From the NCBI RefSeq assembly GCF_963677725.1, contig NZ_OY782507.1, positions 1,302,001 to 1,366,000 on the forward strand: a DNA stretch of 64,000 nt. Direction: 5' to 3'. The position numbers and the translations under genes are program-made. This DNA comes from an uncultured Cohaesibacter sp. GTDB lineage: Bacteria; Pseudomonadota; Alphaproteobacteria; Rhizobiales; Cohaesibacteraceae. The notes beneath the pieces were generated by a model, which worked only from the letters and a program-made list of their open reading frames with translations, searched no databases and was not told the DNA's origin. The first letter of the stretch is position 1. Every line of letters starts with the position of its first letter. Below, one piece after another: positions 1 through 8,743 of the stretch.

Positions 1-1199
1 GCGATGGTGACCATTCCCTTGGCAAGTGACTGGACATTGGTGTCACGGAACTTGGTTCTGAGACCATCCTTTGCCACACCGATGCGCAGTGCGTCGCGCT
101 CCTCGGCAGACCAATCTTTGACCAGATCCCAAGCCGCATCAAGACTTGACTGATGATAAAGCAGGCCGGTCCAGAGGGCTGGAAGAGCGCAAATGCGCCG
201 CCATGGGCCACCATCAGCACCACGCATTTCGATATAGCGCTTAAGGCGCACTTCAGGGAATACGGTGGTCAGATGATCTTCCCAGTCCTGAAGCGTTGGC
301 GCGGTGTCAGGCATGCCTTCTTTGCGTTTGCCGCCCAGATAGTCGCGGAACGTCATGCCGGTCATATCATAATAGGTGCCACCACGAGTGATGAAATACA
401 TCGGCACATCAAGGACATAATCGACATATTGCTCATAGCCGAAGCCCTCTTCAAACAGGAAGGGCAGCATGCCGGTGCGGTCCGGGTCGGTATCTTGCCA
501 GATCGCGGCACGCATGGATTGATAGCCGTTTTTGCGACCATCGAGGAAAGGCGAATTGGCAAACAGGGCGGTGGCAATCGGCTGGAGGGCCACGCCGACG
601 CGCATTTTCTTTGCCATGTCCGCTTCGCTGGAAAAATCGAGATTGACCTGAATGGTGCAGGAGCGAAACATCATGTCGAGGCCGAGATTGCCCACCTTCG
701 GCATATATTTCATCATGATTCCGTAACGGCTCTTCGGCATGACCGGAACCTCGTCGCGGTGCCATTTCGGAGAGACGCCAAGGCCAAGGAAGCCAATACC
801 CAACGGGTCGGCAACCTCGCGCAGCTGCGCCAGATGGCTGTGTACTTCTCGGCAGGTCTGATGCAAATTGTCGAGCGGCGCGCCGGACAATTCAAACTGA
901 CCACCCGGCTCAAGGGAGATCGCCCCACCCTCGATCGGGTCGACAAGGCCGATAATTTTGCCCTTGTCTTCGATACGCTTCCAGCCAAGCAGACCTTCCA
1001 TACCCAAGAGCAGGCGTTCGATCCCACGCTCGCCCTCATAGGGAACCGGCGTAAAGCTGTCCTTGTAGAAGGTAAATTTCTCATGCTCGGTGCCGATGCG
1101 CCACTGGTCCTTCGGCTTCTCGCCACTGGAAATGGTTTCGATCAGGGTTGCACGATCATCAAGGGTGATGGCGACGGCGTCATTGTCGGAAGCGGCCAT
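1..1199 (-). CDS. gshA: Glutamate-cysteine ligase (partial, 3' end beyond window)
   Basis: First enzyme of glutathione synthesis: ATP-dependent joining of glutamate and cysteine in the cytoplasm. The ATG at 1199 follows an AAGGAG site. About 399 residues are visible and the frame stays open to the window edge; family members of the plant/alphaproteobacterial type are around 450 residues, so roughly the last tenth is missing. Recognisable segments include GTEHEKF near residue 37, then GGAISLEPGGQFELSG and MRAADGGPW-like text. It lies downstream of rsmE as in many Hyphomicrobiales, but two exporter genes are inserted between them. Confidence in the family is high. Confidence 0.93.
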   Translation of the reverse strand, partial: MAASDNDAVAITLDDRATLIETISSGEKPKDQWRIGTEHEKFTFYKDSFTPVPYEGERGIERLLLGMEGLLGWKRIEDKGKIIGLVDPIEGGAISLEPGGQFELSGAPLDNLHQTCREVHSHLAQLREVADPLGIGFLGLGVSPKWHRDEVPVMPKSRYGIMMKYMPKVGNLGLDMMFRSCTIQVNLDFSSEADMAKKMRVGVALQPIATALFANSPFLDGRKNGYQSMRAAIWQDTDPDRTGMLPFLFEEGFGYEQYVDYVLDVPMYFITRGGTYYDMTGMTFRDYLGGKRKEGMPDTAPTLQDWEDHLTTVFPEVRLKRYIEMRGADGGPWRRICALPALWTGLLYHQSSLDAAWDLVKDWSAEERDALRIGVAKDGLRTKFRDTNVQSLAKGMVTI

Positions 1200-1448
1200 G
1201 AAACAGGCTCCTTGCAGATTGGCAGGGCGCGACGGGGCTCGAACCTCACAGTCGCGTTCTGTCAAATTAGGGATTCACCCGGCGGGTTACAATGGGTTGG
1301 TTTTGATATCCGCAAAATGAACCCACAACACAATCAAAGAATTGTGACTTTTGGGAATCCCTTGCGAACATGGTTGGTTTTACCCAGCTTCCTTTGTCCT
1401 GACCGGCGGGCCGAAACCTTTGTCGCCCTGATAGTCAATCAAAAGAGG

Positions 1449-2423
1449 TCAGGTAGCAGCAGGCTTGACCTGCTTGTCTGCGTCCCTTTTTTCAGCGCGT
1501 TGAGCCTGCTGCTCGCGATAGATGATATACAGCCCGGACGCAACTGTGACCAGGATGCCAAAGGCGGCAAGTTGGTTGGGCAGGTCGGAAAAGACGACCC
1601 AACCGATCAGGGTCGCAAAGGGGATTTCAAGATACTGCATCGGCGCGAGCGTGGCAGAGGGTGCAAATCGGATCGCCGCTGACATCAACAAATGACCCAC
1701 AGAGCCAATGATGCCTGCCATGATCAGAAAGGGCCAATCCTGAGCCGTTGGTTCAACCAGATCCCAGAGCGGCCAAGCTTTGCCATTAAGGAGCAGCAAG
1801 GGAACCGCAACGAGCATAAGCGCCATGGCACCGGACACGGCCTGAATGGAAATCGGATCAACCTCGCGGCTCATCTGGCGGGTCGAGAGCATAAAGATCA
1901 CGAACGTGAAGGCCACGCCGACCGGCCAGAGGGCATTGAGGCCAACCGCAACAAAGTTGGGCTGAACCACCAGCAAGGTGCCAATGAAGCCAACAATCGC
2001 GGCAATGGCCCGATGGGGGCCGACCTGCTCCTTGAGGTAGAAATGACCGACAAACAGCATCAGGATCGGGAAAATGAAGGCAATCGCCGTCGTGTCCGCC
2101 AGCGGCATATATTTAAGGCCATAATACATGCCGATAATGCCCAAAATATGCATGGCCGTACGCCAGAACAGGCACCACCAGGCACGTTTGGAATAATTCA
2201 GCACATGGCCAATCCCCCGCTTCTGCCAGATCATGGTTGTTCCCATCATCAGCACCTGAATGAGGTAACGAATGACCAGCAGGGTCATGACCGGTACGGT
2301 TTGACCCAGATGCTTGACCAGCGCATCACCAAAGGGGATGACGGCGCAAAAGGACAGCATCAATCCGATGCCGAGCAACGGATTGTCTTTCATTTCGGGC
2401 AGGATTGCGAGTTGTTTGGACAT
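1449..2423 (-). CDS. DMT-superfamily (EamA) membrane transporter
   Basis: 324 residues with about ten hydrophobic helices in two EamA-like halves, the layout of the drug/metabolite transporter superfamily. These inner-membrane proteins usually export metabolites or amino acids; the substrate cannot be told from sequence. The first half has the typical RYLIQ segment and the second the PMQYLEIPFATLIGW segment that marks the second EamA repeat. The C-terminal tail is short and charged (QRAEKRDADKQ). It reads in the same direction as the LysE-type exporter upstream, with about 115 bases between them, so both could share a transcript. Confidence 0.87.
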   Translation of the reverse strand: MSKQLAILPEMKDNPLLGIGLMLSFCAVIPFGDALVKHLGQTVPVMTLLVIRYLIQVLMMGTTMIWQKRGIGHVLNYSKRAWWCLFWRTAMHILGIIGMYYGLKYMPLADTTAIAFIFPILMLFVGHFYLKEQVGPHRAIAAIVGFIGTLLVVQPNFVAVGLNALWPVGVAFTFVIFMLSTRQMSREVDPISIQAVSGAMALMLVAVPLLLLNGKAWPLWDLVEPTAQDWPFLIMAGIIGSVGHLLMSAAIRFAPSATLAPMQYLEIPFATLIGWVVFSDLPNQLAAFGILVTVASGLYIIYREQQAQRAEKRDADKQVKPAAT

Positions 2424-2537
2424 TGCGCGACGCTATCGGAACCATCCCCCTTGCACAAGTCAAAGAAAATGATCCATCCCTACTGTTTCGGTGATGAATG
2501 GTTTCGGCGAGAAGTGGGAAGGTTCTTTACTTGCCGT

Positions 2538-3188
2538 TCAATCAGTCAGCGCCAAACGAGCCCCAAGCCCCATCAGCAAGCCACCGAACAGGCGATCCAG
2601 CCAAAGCGCAAAGCGTCGATTGGATCGCAAATAGGCCCCGAGCGGTGCGGCTGCAAGAACGAAGATTGCCTCGACGATCAGACCGATGGCGATAACGATG
2701 CTTCCAAGAAGACAGGTTTCAAAAAATACCTGCATGCTGGTTTCCGTGCCATCATGGCTGATGAATTGTGGCAGGAACGCCAGAAAGAACAGCGCGACCT
2801 TCGGGTTGAGAATGTCGATCAGTACGCCTTGTCGAAAGGCGGCCCAAAAGGTCAGAACCTTCGAGCTGCCAGCTTGTTCGTCCATGGTCAAACTGCTTTC
2901 GCGCGAGAAAAGCGCCTGACAGCCCAACCATACGAGATAGGCGGCACCAGCATATTTGACGATAGAGAAAACCAAAGCCGACGTTGCCAGAATGGCCGAA
3001 ACACCGAGCGCTGCCGCCATCACATGCACCAGCGCACCCGAGCAGACCCCGAAGGAGGCGGCAAACCCGATCTTTCGGCCATGTCCGATGGTGCGCGACA
3101 GGATAAAAATCAGATCCGGCCCCGGCGCCACATTGAGCATCACACAAGCAATGAGAAACAGGCCCCAGGCCTCGGCAGACATGATCAT
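2538..3188 (-). CDS. LysE/RhtB-family amino acid exporter
   Basis: 216 residues with six predicted membrane helices. The N-terminal signature NVAPGPDLIFILSRT (about residues 18-32) and the following GFAASFGVCSGALVH are hallmarks of the LysE/RhtB family, inner-membrane exporters of amino acids such as lysine, threonine or homoserine lactone. The substrate is unknown. A weak purine-rich stretch precedes the ATG; a second ATG lies two codons later. It sits between rsmE and the DMT exporter on the same strand, so the region pairs two small-molecule exporters. Confidence 0.9.
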   Translation of the reverse strand: MIMSAEAWGLFLIACVMLNVAPGPDLIFILSRTIGHGRKIGFAASFGVCSGALVHVMAAALGVSAILATSALVFSIVKYAGAAYLVWLGCQALFSRESSLTMDEQAGSSKVLTFWAAFRQGVLIDILNPKVALFFLAFLPQFISHDGTETSMQVFFETCLLGSIVIAIGLIVEAIFVLAAAPLGAYLRSNRRFALWLDRLFGGLLMGLGARLALTD

Positions 3189-3381
3189 GATTTTTCTTTC
3201 TATTTAGCGGCTGCACCAGAACCGCATCTTGCAAGCCCAGACCGGCAATCTGCTTATGGGGAAACGCACAGACCGCGTCAAGCCCGTTTGCTTGAGCAGA
3301 CGAAACGGCCAACAAGCCGACAAAAAAGGCAACGCGTCATGCCCCATCGAGACAGCTTTTCGCCATGGTGCCCAATGAGGC

Positions 3382-4158
3382 TTATTTGTCGGTCCAATCC
3401 CCAAGCACTGACTGGACAATGGCCAGAGCAGCAATGGCAGCGGTGTCAGCGCGCAAAATACGCGGACCTAGCGGGATCGGAGTGACGAAAGACGCGGCGC
3501 GCAGCATCTCGCGCTCCCCTTGCGAGAAGCCGCCTTCCGGACCGATCAACAAAGCCAGTGGTGGCACGCACTTGCCTTCGCCGCGAATGGTGTCGAGGAT
3601 CGAGATCGGATCCTTGCCAAGTTCCCCCTCGTCGCAAAAGATGATGTGCCGCCCGTCTTCTTCTGCTTCCCAAGTCTTGAGCAACTCGGTCAGGCTTACC
3701 GGTTCATCGACAGGGGGGATGGTCAGGATGCCGCATTGTTCGGCGGCTTCAATGACATTCAACCGCATTTTGTCGAGCTTGGGGCGCCGTTCCTGAGTAT
3801 GTTGGGTGAAGACCGGGCGCAGGCAGCTCGCGCCCATTTCAACGGCTTTCTGGGCCATGTAATCAATGCGCGCGGACTTCAGCGGTGCGAACAGATAGTG
3901 CAGATCACTTGCCAACGGGTCAGGCTGTGGGCGGACCTGTTGAATGGGGATAAGCGCGCACTTCTTGCGGCCAAGGGGCTGGACTTCGACCTGCCATTCC
4001 CCGTCACGACCATTGAAGACCAGCATTGCGTCGCCTTCGTCCATGCGCAGCACATTCAACAGATAGTTGGCTTGAGCCCGGTCGCAGGGAATGGCGATCC
4101 GTTCGCAAATATCCTGCTCCACCCACAGGCGTTGGCTTTTGAAATCGTAATGGGACAT
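3382..4158 (-). CDS. rsmE: 16S rRNA (uracil-1498-N3)-methyltransferase RsmE
   Basis: SPOUT-class methyltransferase that methylates N3 of U1498 in 16S rRNA using S-adenosylmethionine. At 258 residues the length is normal. An N-terminal PUA-like domain is followed by the trefoil-knot domain with the family motifs KSARIDYMAQKAVEMG, LLIGPEGGFSQGE (about residue 203) and LGPRILRADTAAIAAL near the C terminus. It is divergent from xseA across a 214-base gap that must contain both promoters. RsmE beside gshA is a familiar arrangement in Hyphomicrobiales. Confidence 0.95.
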   Translation of the reverse strand: MSHYDFKSQRLWVEQDICERIAIPCDRAQANYLLNVLRMDEGDAMLVFNGRDGEWQVEVQPLGRKKCALIPIQQVRPQPDPLASDLHYLFAPLKSARIDYMAQKAVEMGASCLRPVFTQHTQERRPKLDKMRLNVIEAAEQCGILTIPPVDEPVSLTELLKTWEAEEDGRHIIFCDEGELGKDPISILDTIRGEGKCVPPLALLIGPEGGFSQGEREMLRAASFVTPIPLGPRILRADTAAIAALAIVQSVLGDWTDK

Positions 4159-4372
4159 GACATCTCACTGTTGCTGCAATCGGGCTGCCTTTTGTTGGCA
4201 ATGGCCGGAGTTTTGCCCCCTTTCGGCTTGCCTTGCAAGCCCTCTGGTCAGTGCCTTGATTGGGTTGGGGGCAATAACCACGATATAACAGGCCGATCTA
4301 TTGACCCGGTGGCAAAAGCTGGGCACCAATGGGGATTAATCTCAACGAGCACGAATCTGTCTGGAAAGCGCC

Positions 4373-6175
4373 ATGTCCGAGTCTGCGGCCACCAATGCAG
4401 CCGAATTTACCGTCTCTGAACTGTCCTATGCGGTGAAATCCTCCATCGAGGATCAATTCGGCTATGTGCGGGTGCGTGGGGAGCTGGGCCGGGTGTCACG
4501 TCCGGCCTCTGGTCATATTTATCTCGACCTCAAGGACGATAAGTCGGTCCTGTCCGGGGTGATCTGGCGCGGGGCAGCCAACAAGTTGGCCGTTAAGCCC
4601 GAACAGGGGCTGGAAGTCATTGCCACGGGCAAATTGACCACGTTCCCCGGCCAGTCAAAATATCAGATGATCATCGACCGAATGGAACCGGCCGGCGAAG
4701 GGGCGCTGATGGCCCTGCTGGAGGAGCGCAAGAAGAAGCTTGCCGCCGAAGGCCTGTTTGCACCGGAGCGCAAGAGACGACTGCCTTTCCTGCCGACCGT
4801 GATTGGCGTTGTCACCTCGCCCACTGGTGCGGTCATTCGCGATATTCTGCATCGGGTGCGGGATCGTTTTCCCGTCCATGTGCTGGTCTGGCCAGTGCGG
4901 GTGCAGGGGGAAAGCTGCGCTGATGAGGTGGCCAACGGGGTGCGCGGCTTTAACGCCTTGCCTGAGGGTGGCCCGATCCCACGCCCTGATGTGCTGATTG
5001 TGGCGCGTGGTGGTGGCAGCCTTGAAGATCTCTGGGGGTTCAATGAAGAAGCCCCGGCCCGGGCCATTGCTGAAAGCGACATTCCGGTCATCTCGGCGGT
5101 CGGCCATGAAACAGATGTAACGCTGGTTGACTTTGTGGCCGATGTTCGAGCTCCAACCCCGACCGGGGCGGCGGAAATTGCCCTGCCGGTCCGCAGCGAA
5201 TTGGTGGCAGGGCTTGGCGATTTGCATTTGCGGCAATATGGGGCGATCAGCCGAATGATGGATCGGCGGCGCGCCGATTTACGCTCTGCCAGCCGCGCCC
5301 TGCCCCAGCCGCGCGACATTCTGGCATTGGCGCGGCAGCGCTTTGACATGGCGTCAGGCCGGTTGGGCCAGAGCCTGATTGCCTCGACCAAGAGCAGCCG
5401 CTCACGACTGGATGCAACAGCGGGCCGCTTGCGTCCCGCTTTGGTGACCGATCGCTTGCTCTTGCAAAAGGAACGGATTGCAGACCGCAGTGACCGCCTG
5501 AACCGGGTGGCTCTGCTCACCACGGAACAGAAGCGCAAACAGCTCGATGCGACCAGCCGCCTGCTTGAAAGCCTGTCGCACAAGGGTGTCTTGGCGCGGG
5601 GTTTTGCGCTGGTTCGGGACAAGGATGGCACACCAATGCGACGAGCCGAAACAATCCTTGCGGGTCAGGCCCTCAATATTGAATTTGCCGATGGCTGCAT
5701 CAACGCGACCACCTCTTTGCTTGATCCCTATGCTGATGCCCCAACCAAGCTATCAGAACCGGAGGCATCCCCCATCGATGCGCCAGACACCGAGAAAAGA
5801 GACGCAGAGGTCGGGGCCTCCGGCATTATGGGGGCAGATGCGATTTCGGCCGAAGATATTGAAGCCCATCTGTTGTCCATCGCTGGCAAGCGGGCACGAC
5901 GACGCACCGCCAAACCAAAAGGCGATGTTGCGAAGAAAGCCGCCCGAGCAGTCAAGAAAACCGAACCTGCGGCGCAACCCGAAAAGCCAGAAAATGCGAC
6001 CGGCAGTGATGTGGTTGAAGTGGAAGCAGAACCAGCCGAGCGTCTGGAACGGGCGACCGCCAAACTGACCGAGGCGATCGAGCAGGAAATTCTGACGCGG
6101 ATCAAGGAACAGCAGAAAACAAGTCGCAAGACCAAAAAGGAAAAGGATGACGACGCGCAAGGCAATCTGTTCTAG
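4373..6175 (+). CDS. xseA: Exodeoxyribonuclease VII large subunit
   Basis: Large, catalytic subunit of exonuclease VII, which with XseB degrades single-stranded DNA to oligonucleotides. An N-terminal OB-fold (about residues 10-110) is followed by the catalytic core with GVVTSPTGAVIRDILHRV, VARGGGSLEDLWGFNE and AVGHETDVTLVDFVADVRAP. A coiled-coil region runs to about 440. The protein has 600 residues against about 450 in E. coli; the extra tail (about 465-600) is rich in Lys, Ala and Glu and looks disordered. The ATG has a GGAAAG site upstream. xseB is not in the window. Confidence 0.96.
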   Translation: MSESAATNAAEFTVSELSYAVKSSIEDQFGYVRVRGELGRVSRPASGHIYLDLKDDKSVLSGVIWRGAANKLAVKPEQGLEVIATGKLTTFPGQSKYQMIIDRMEPAGEGALMALLEERKKKLAAEGLFAPERKRRLPFLPTVIGVVTSPTGAVIRDILHRVRDRFPVHVLVWPVRVQGESCADEVANGVRGFNALPEGGPIPRPDVLIVARGGGSLEDLWGFNEEAPARAIAESDIPVISAVGHETDVTLVDFVADVRAPTPTGAAEIALPVRSELVAGLGDLHLRQYGAISRMMDRRRADLRSASRALPQPRDILALARQRFDMASGRLGQSLIASTKSSRSRLDATAGRLRPALVTDRLLLQKERIADRSDRLNRVALLTTEQKRKQLDATSRLLESLSHKGVLARGFALVRDKDGTPMRRAETILAGQALNIEFADGCINATTSLLDPYADAPTKLSEPEASPIDAPDTEKRDAEVGASGIMGADAISAEDIEAHLLSIAGKRARRRTAKPKGDVAKKAARAVKKTEPAAQPEKPENATGSDVVEVEAEPAERLERATAKLTEAIEQEILTRIKEQQKTSRKTKKEKDDDAQGNLF

Positions 6176-6201
6176 CGAACCCAAAGCGTTGCAAACACAA
6201 A

Positions 6202-6228
6202 AAAAGCCCGGACAGGATCCGGGCTTTT
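6202..6228. terminator. Bidirectional intrinsic terminator between xseA and prx
   Basis: A perfect 10-bp stem (AAAAGCCCGG / CCGGGCTTTT) around a 7-base loop, with A and T runs on both flanks. It lies between two convergent genes and can end transcription from either side. Confidence 0.9.
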
Positions 6229-6274
6229 GTATGCGGTCTGTTTGATCCACCCGGTGCGCGACCGGTGGGCAGGG

Positions 6275-6763
6275 TCAGCCCTGAAGCTGTTCGATGATCT
6301 GAACCGCGCCGGTTTTCTCGGCAACGCCGGGATTGTCTTCAAGGTTCAAATGGGTGATCACGCCATCATCGACAATCATCGAGAAACGGGTACAGCGCAC
6401 GCCCATGCCTGCGTCGGTCAGGTCAATGTCAAGGCCGCAGGCCTTGGCAAAAGTGGCGCTACCATCGGCGAGAAACGCAATTTGACCCTTGCCACCGCTG
6501 GCAGTGGACCAGGCATCCATGACAAACACATCATTGACGGCAACAACGGCCACTTCATCGACACCCAGCGCGCGGATACCATCAATGGAATTGATGAATC
6601 CTGGCAGGTGGTTGCGGTGACAGGTTGGAGTGAAGGCACCCGGTACGCCGAACAAGACCACCTTGCGGCCGTTGAAAATATCGGCAACGCTGCGGGTTTC
6701 CTTGCCGTCTTTGCCCATTACTAGAAAGTCTGCTTCTGGCAGACGCTCACCAACCTTGATCAT
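6275..6763 (-). CDS. Peroxiredoxin (Prx5 / glutaredoxin-type)
   Basis: 162 residues; thiol peroxidase that reduces hydrogen peroxide and alkyl hydroperoxides, usually recharged by glutathione/glutaredoxin. The peroxidatic cysteine is Cys48 in GVPGAFTPTCHRNHLPGF, the signature of the Prx5 subfamily. Cys109 (FAKACGLDIDL) and Cys124 are candidate resolving residues. In many Hyphomicrobiales a gene of this type follows rnhA in the ispH-thrB-rnhA block; here it stands alone near xseA. A glutathione-biosynthesis gene lies 5 kb away. Confidence 0.93.
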   Translation of the reverse strand: MIKVGERLPEADFLVMGKDGKETRSVADIFNGRKVVLFGVPGAFTPTCHRNHLPGFINSIDGIRALGVDEVAVVAVNDVFVMDAWSTASGGKGQIAFLADGSATFAKACGLDIDLTDAGMGVRCTRFSMIVDDGVITHLNLEDNPGVAEKTGAVQIIEQLQG

Positions 6764-6833
6764 GATTGCCCCTCTTATTTCTCTTTAATCGAAACCTGAC
6801 TATCAGGCTTCCTTTCCAGATAGTGATCCTATC

Positions 6834-7724
6834 CTATTTTTGCAATGTTATGATTTGCTCGACAGCTTCCTCACCATTGGTCAGCGTGAAGCGCAGATCG
6901 GTTCCTTTGCTTTGCTCGTCTTTTGGCAAACCATCAAGCATCAGGACAAAATGCTGGATTTTGGCGGCCTCGCTGGCTTCGGAGCGCTCCTGTTGTTTGA
7001 CGGTCAGGGGCAGCAGCCAGTCCTCTGGGCCTTCCACAAAAAGATCCTTGTGACCATACCCGTCAGGGATTTTCGTTGTGATCAGCAAGCGATCAGGCTG
7101 ACCGTTTTGTCCCTTGTCATGAGTGATGTCGGTGATCTGGAAGCTATCGGATGGCTTGGCAGGCACCAAAGCCATATCGCGGTCGATCAACATTTCCATT
7201 CCCATGGCTCGGCTGCCACCAGCCGGAATATCGAGAGACAGATCAGCTGCCATCGGCACGCAAAGGTCCGAACAAAAGCCCAATTGCACGTTGATAGTCA
7301 GGCGGGTCGGCTTGTCCTTGTCAGCAGGCGTGACAAGGAGGGGAAAGATGATGGCATCCTTATATCCGAGAATTTCTGACATGCCGACCTTGATGCGGCT
7401 TGGCACAGGCCAGAGACTATCGATATCGGAGGCGTTGGCCGATCCACTGGTGTCAAGCATCGGTGGGACGCCGCTGTCGCCGGGTATCTTCCAGTAGGTT
7501 TTCCACCCTTCATCCAGAACAATTTCCAGACCGGCCTTGTAGCGTCCATCCTGCTGGCCGCCTGAAATAAGCCGGACTTTTCCGCCCAACGTCTCTTGCC
7601 ACTTTGTTTCCACCGCTTGAGATGGCGAGGCCATGGCGAACAGCGGAGCCAGCAGCGTGAGCAATGAGACAGTCGGAATTTTTACCAAATTATTGAATTT
7701 TATTAGCAATTTCGCTTCTCTCAA
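6834..7724 (-). CDS. Secreted DsbD N-terminal-domain-like protein
   Basis: 296 residues. It begins with a signal-like hydrophobic stretch (about 13-38) ending in an ASPSQA cleavage region. The mature part matches the DsbD alpha-like domain family found alone in alphaproteobacteria: WKTYWKIPGDSGVPP, then LGFCSDLCVPM with two cysteines three residues apart that could form a redox pair. It probably acts in periplasmic thiol handling, but has no membrane or thioredoxin domain of DsbD, so partner and reaction are unknown. No ATG precedes residue 31: the start must be TTG at 7724, or TTG at 7709, which has GAGAAG just upstream. yqgE is divergent from it. Confidence 0.8.
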   Translation of the reverse strand: MREAKLLIKFNNLVKIPTVSLLTLLAPLFAMASPSQAVETKWQETLGGKVRLISGGQQDGRYKAGLEIVLDEGWKTYWKIPGDSGVPPMLDTSGSANASDIDSLWPVPSRIKVGMSEILGYKDAIIFPLLVTPADKDKPTRLTINVQLGFCSDLCVPMAADLSLDIPAGGSRAMGMEMLIDRDMALVPAKPSDSFQITDITHDKGQNGQPDRLLITTKIPDGYGHKDLFVEGPEDWLLPLTVKQQERSEASEAAKIQHFVLMLDGLPKDEQSKGTDLRFTLTNGEEAVEQIITLQK

Positions 7725-7961
7725 TCTGATGGCTCGGCCAATTGGGACGTCACAAGTCTGACATGCGGGTTTGTCACCCTTTTGCCTCTTGCCTAATGCA
7801 AGACTTGATGTCCATGATAATTCTTAACATTGCTATCATGGCGTAGCGATGGCAGAGCAGTAAATCCCGAAGGCCAGATACTCATTTTTTTGTGATCTGC
7901 CAATCTATCACCGCGTGCCGTGGTCTTTACATTCAGGCGCGCTCAAAGGTACCCTTGGGTC

Positions 7962-8606
7962 ATGGTTGATTTGGATGAACAGGATAGAAGCGGCGCAGTG
8001 CAAGCTTCTCCGGCCAGCTCGCTGCCCACTTCACTGGAGGGGCAGTTTCTCGTGGCCATGCCCACGCTCAAGGGGCCTTTCTTTGAGCGATCAGTCGTCT
8101 ATTTGTGCAGCCATTCCGACGATGGTGCCATGGGGTTGGTGGTCAATCAGATCTCGACACAAATCACTTTCCCGGACCTGTTGCGGCAAGTCGATATTCT
8201 GAGCGATGATGACCAATCGATCAACCTGCCAGCCCCGGCGCGCACCATGCAGGTGCTCAATGGTGGGCCGGTTGATCAGGGACGTGGTTTCGTGTTGCAC
8301 AGTGCCGATTTCAAGCTTGAAAGTTCGACGCTTGATGTGTCGGACGATATCTGCCTGACCGCGACGGTGGAAATTCTACGGGCATTGGCGGAAGGCAAAG
8401 GGCCACGCTCGGCCTTGTTGACCCTTGGCTATGCTGGCTGGTCACCCGGCCAGTTGGAAGAAGAGCTGCAAGGCAACAGCTGGCTGACTTGCTCGGCGGA
8501 TCGATCTCTGTTGTTTGACTGTGAACCGGAAGATCGCTATCAGCGCAGCCTTGAAATGATGGGCATCGATCTGACAATGCTTTCCAGCGAAGCCGGGCAT
8601 GCCTGA
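7962..8606 (+). CDS. YqgE/AlgH family protein
   Basis: 214 residues from this ATG. The YqgE family is widespread and of uncertain biochemical role. Family features are FLVAMPTLKGPFFERSVVYL near the N terminus, GAMGLVVNQ, and LNGGPVDQGRGFVLHS in the middle, then ALLTLGYAGWSPGQLEEEL. A GTG at 7920 would add 14 residues but lacks a ribosome-binding site, whereas AAAGGT lies 12 bases before 7962. It is convergent with the long EAL-domain gene. Confidence 0.92.
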   Translation: MVDLDEQDRSGAVQASPASSLPTSLEGQFLVAMPTLKGPFFERSVVYLCSHSDDGAMGLVVNQISTQITFPDLLRQVDILSDDDQSINLPAPARTMQVLNGGPVDQGRGFVLHSADFKLESSTLDVSDDICLTATVEILRALAEGKGPRSALLTLGYAGWSPGQLEEELQGNSWLTCSADRSLLFDCEPEDRYQRSLEMMGIDLTMLSSEAGHA

Positions 8607-8701
8607 GAAGGTTTGGCCTTAGAAGGTTTGACCTGACATAGCTTGGATTGAGATGGCTGTCGGAGTCGAACCGTAACTCACTTCACTTGAAAACAAGTTT
8701 G

Positions 8702-8725
8702 GCATCTGACCATTGGGTCAGATGC
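8702..8725. terminator. Perfect hairpin between yqgE and the EAL gene
   Basis: A perfect 10-bp inverted repeat (GCATCTGACC / GGTCAGATGC) with a 4-base loop in the 137-base gap between two convergent genes. It lacks a clear T run, so it is either a weak or factor-assisted terminator or an mRNA 3'-end stabiliser. Confidence 0.6.
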
Positions 8726-8743
8726 TTCGCTACTCTAGGGCGT

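Noticed and set aside
153..3485. Two long plus-strand frames (153-1682 and 1692-3485)
   Set aside because: They are antisense to gshA and the two exporter genes, whose protein families are clear; the plus-strand products are low in family signal and rich in His, Gln and Arg.
8650..8690. tRNA-like T-loop (GGTTCGACTCC on the minus strand); similar text near 1240
   Set aside because: The stem pairs in only three positions and there is no acceptor, anticodon or D arm.
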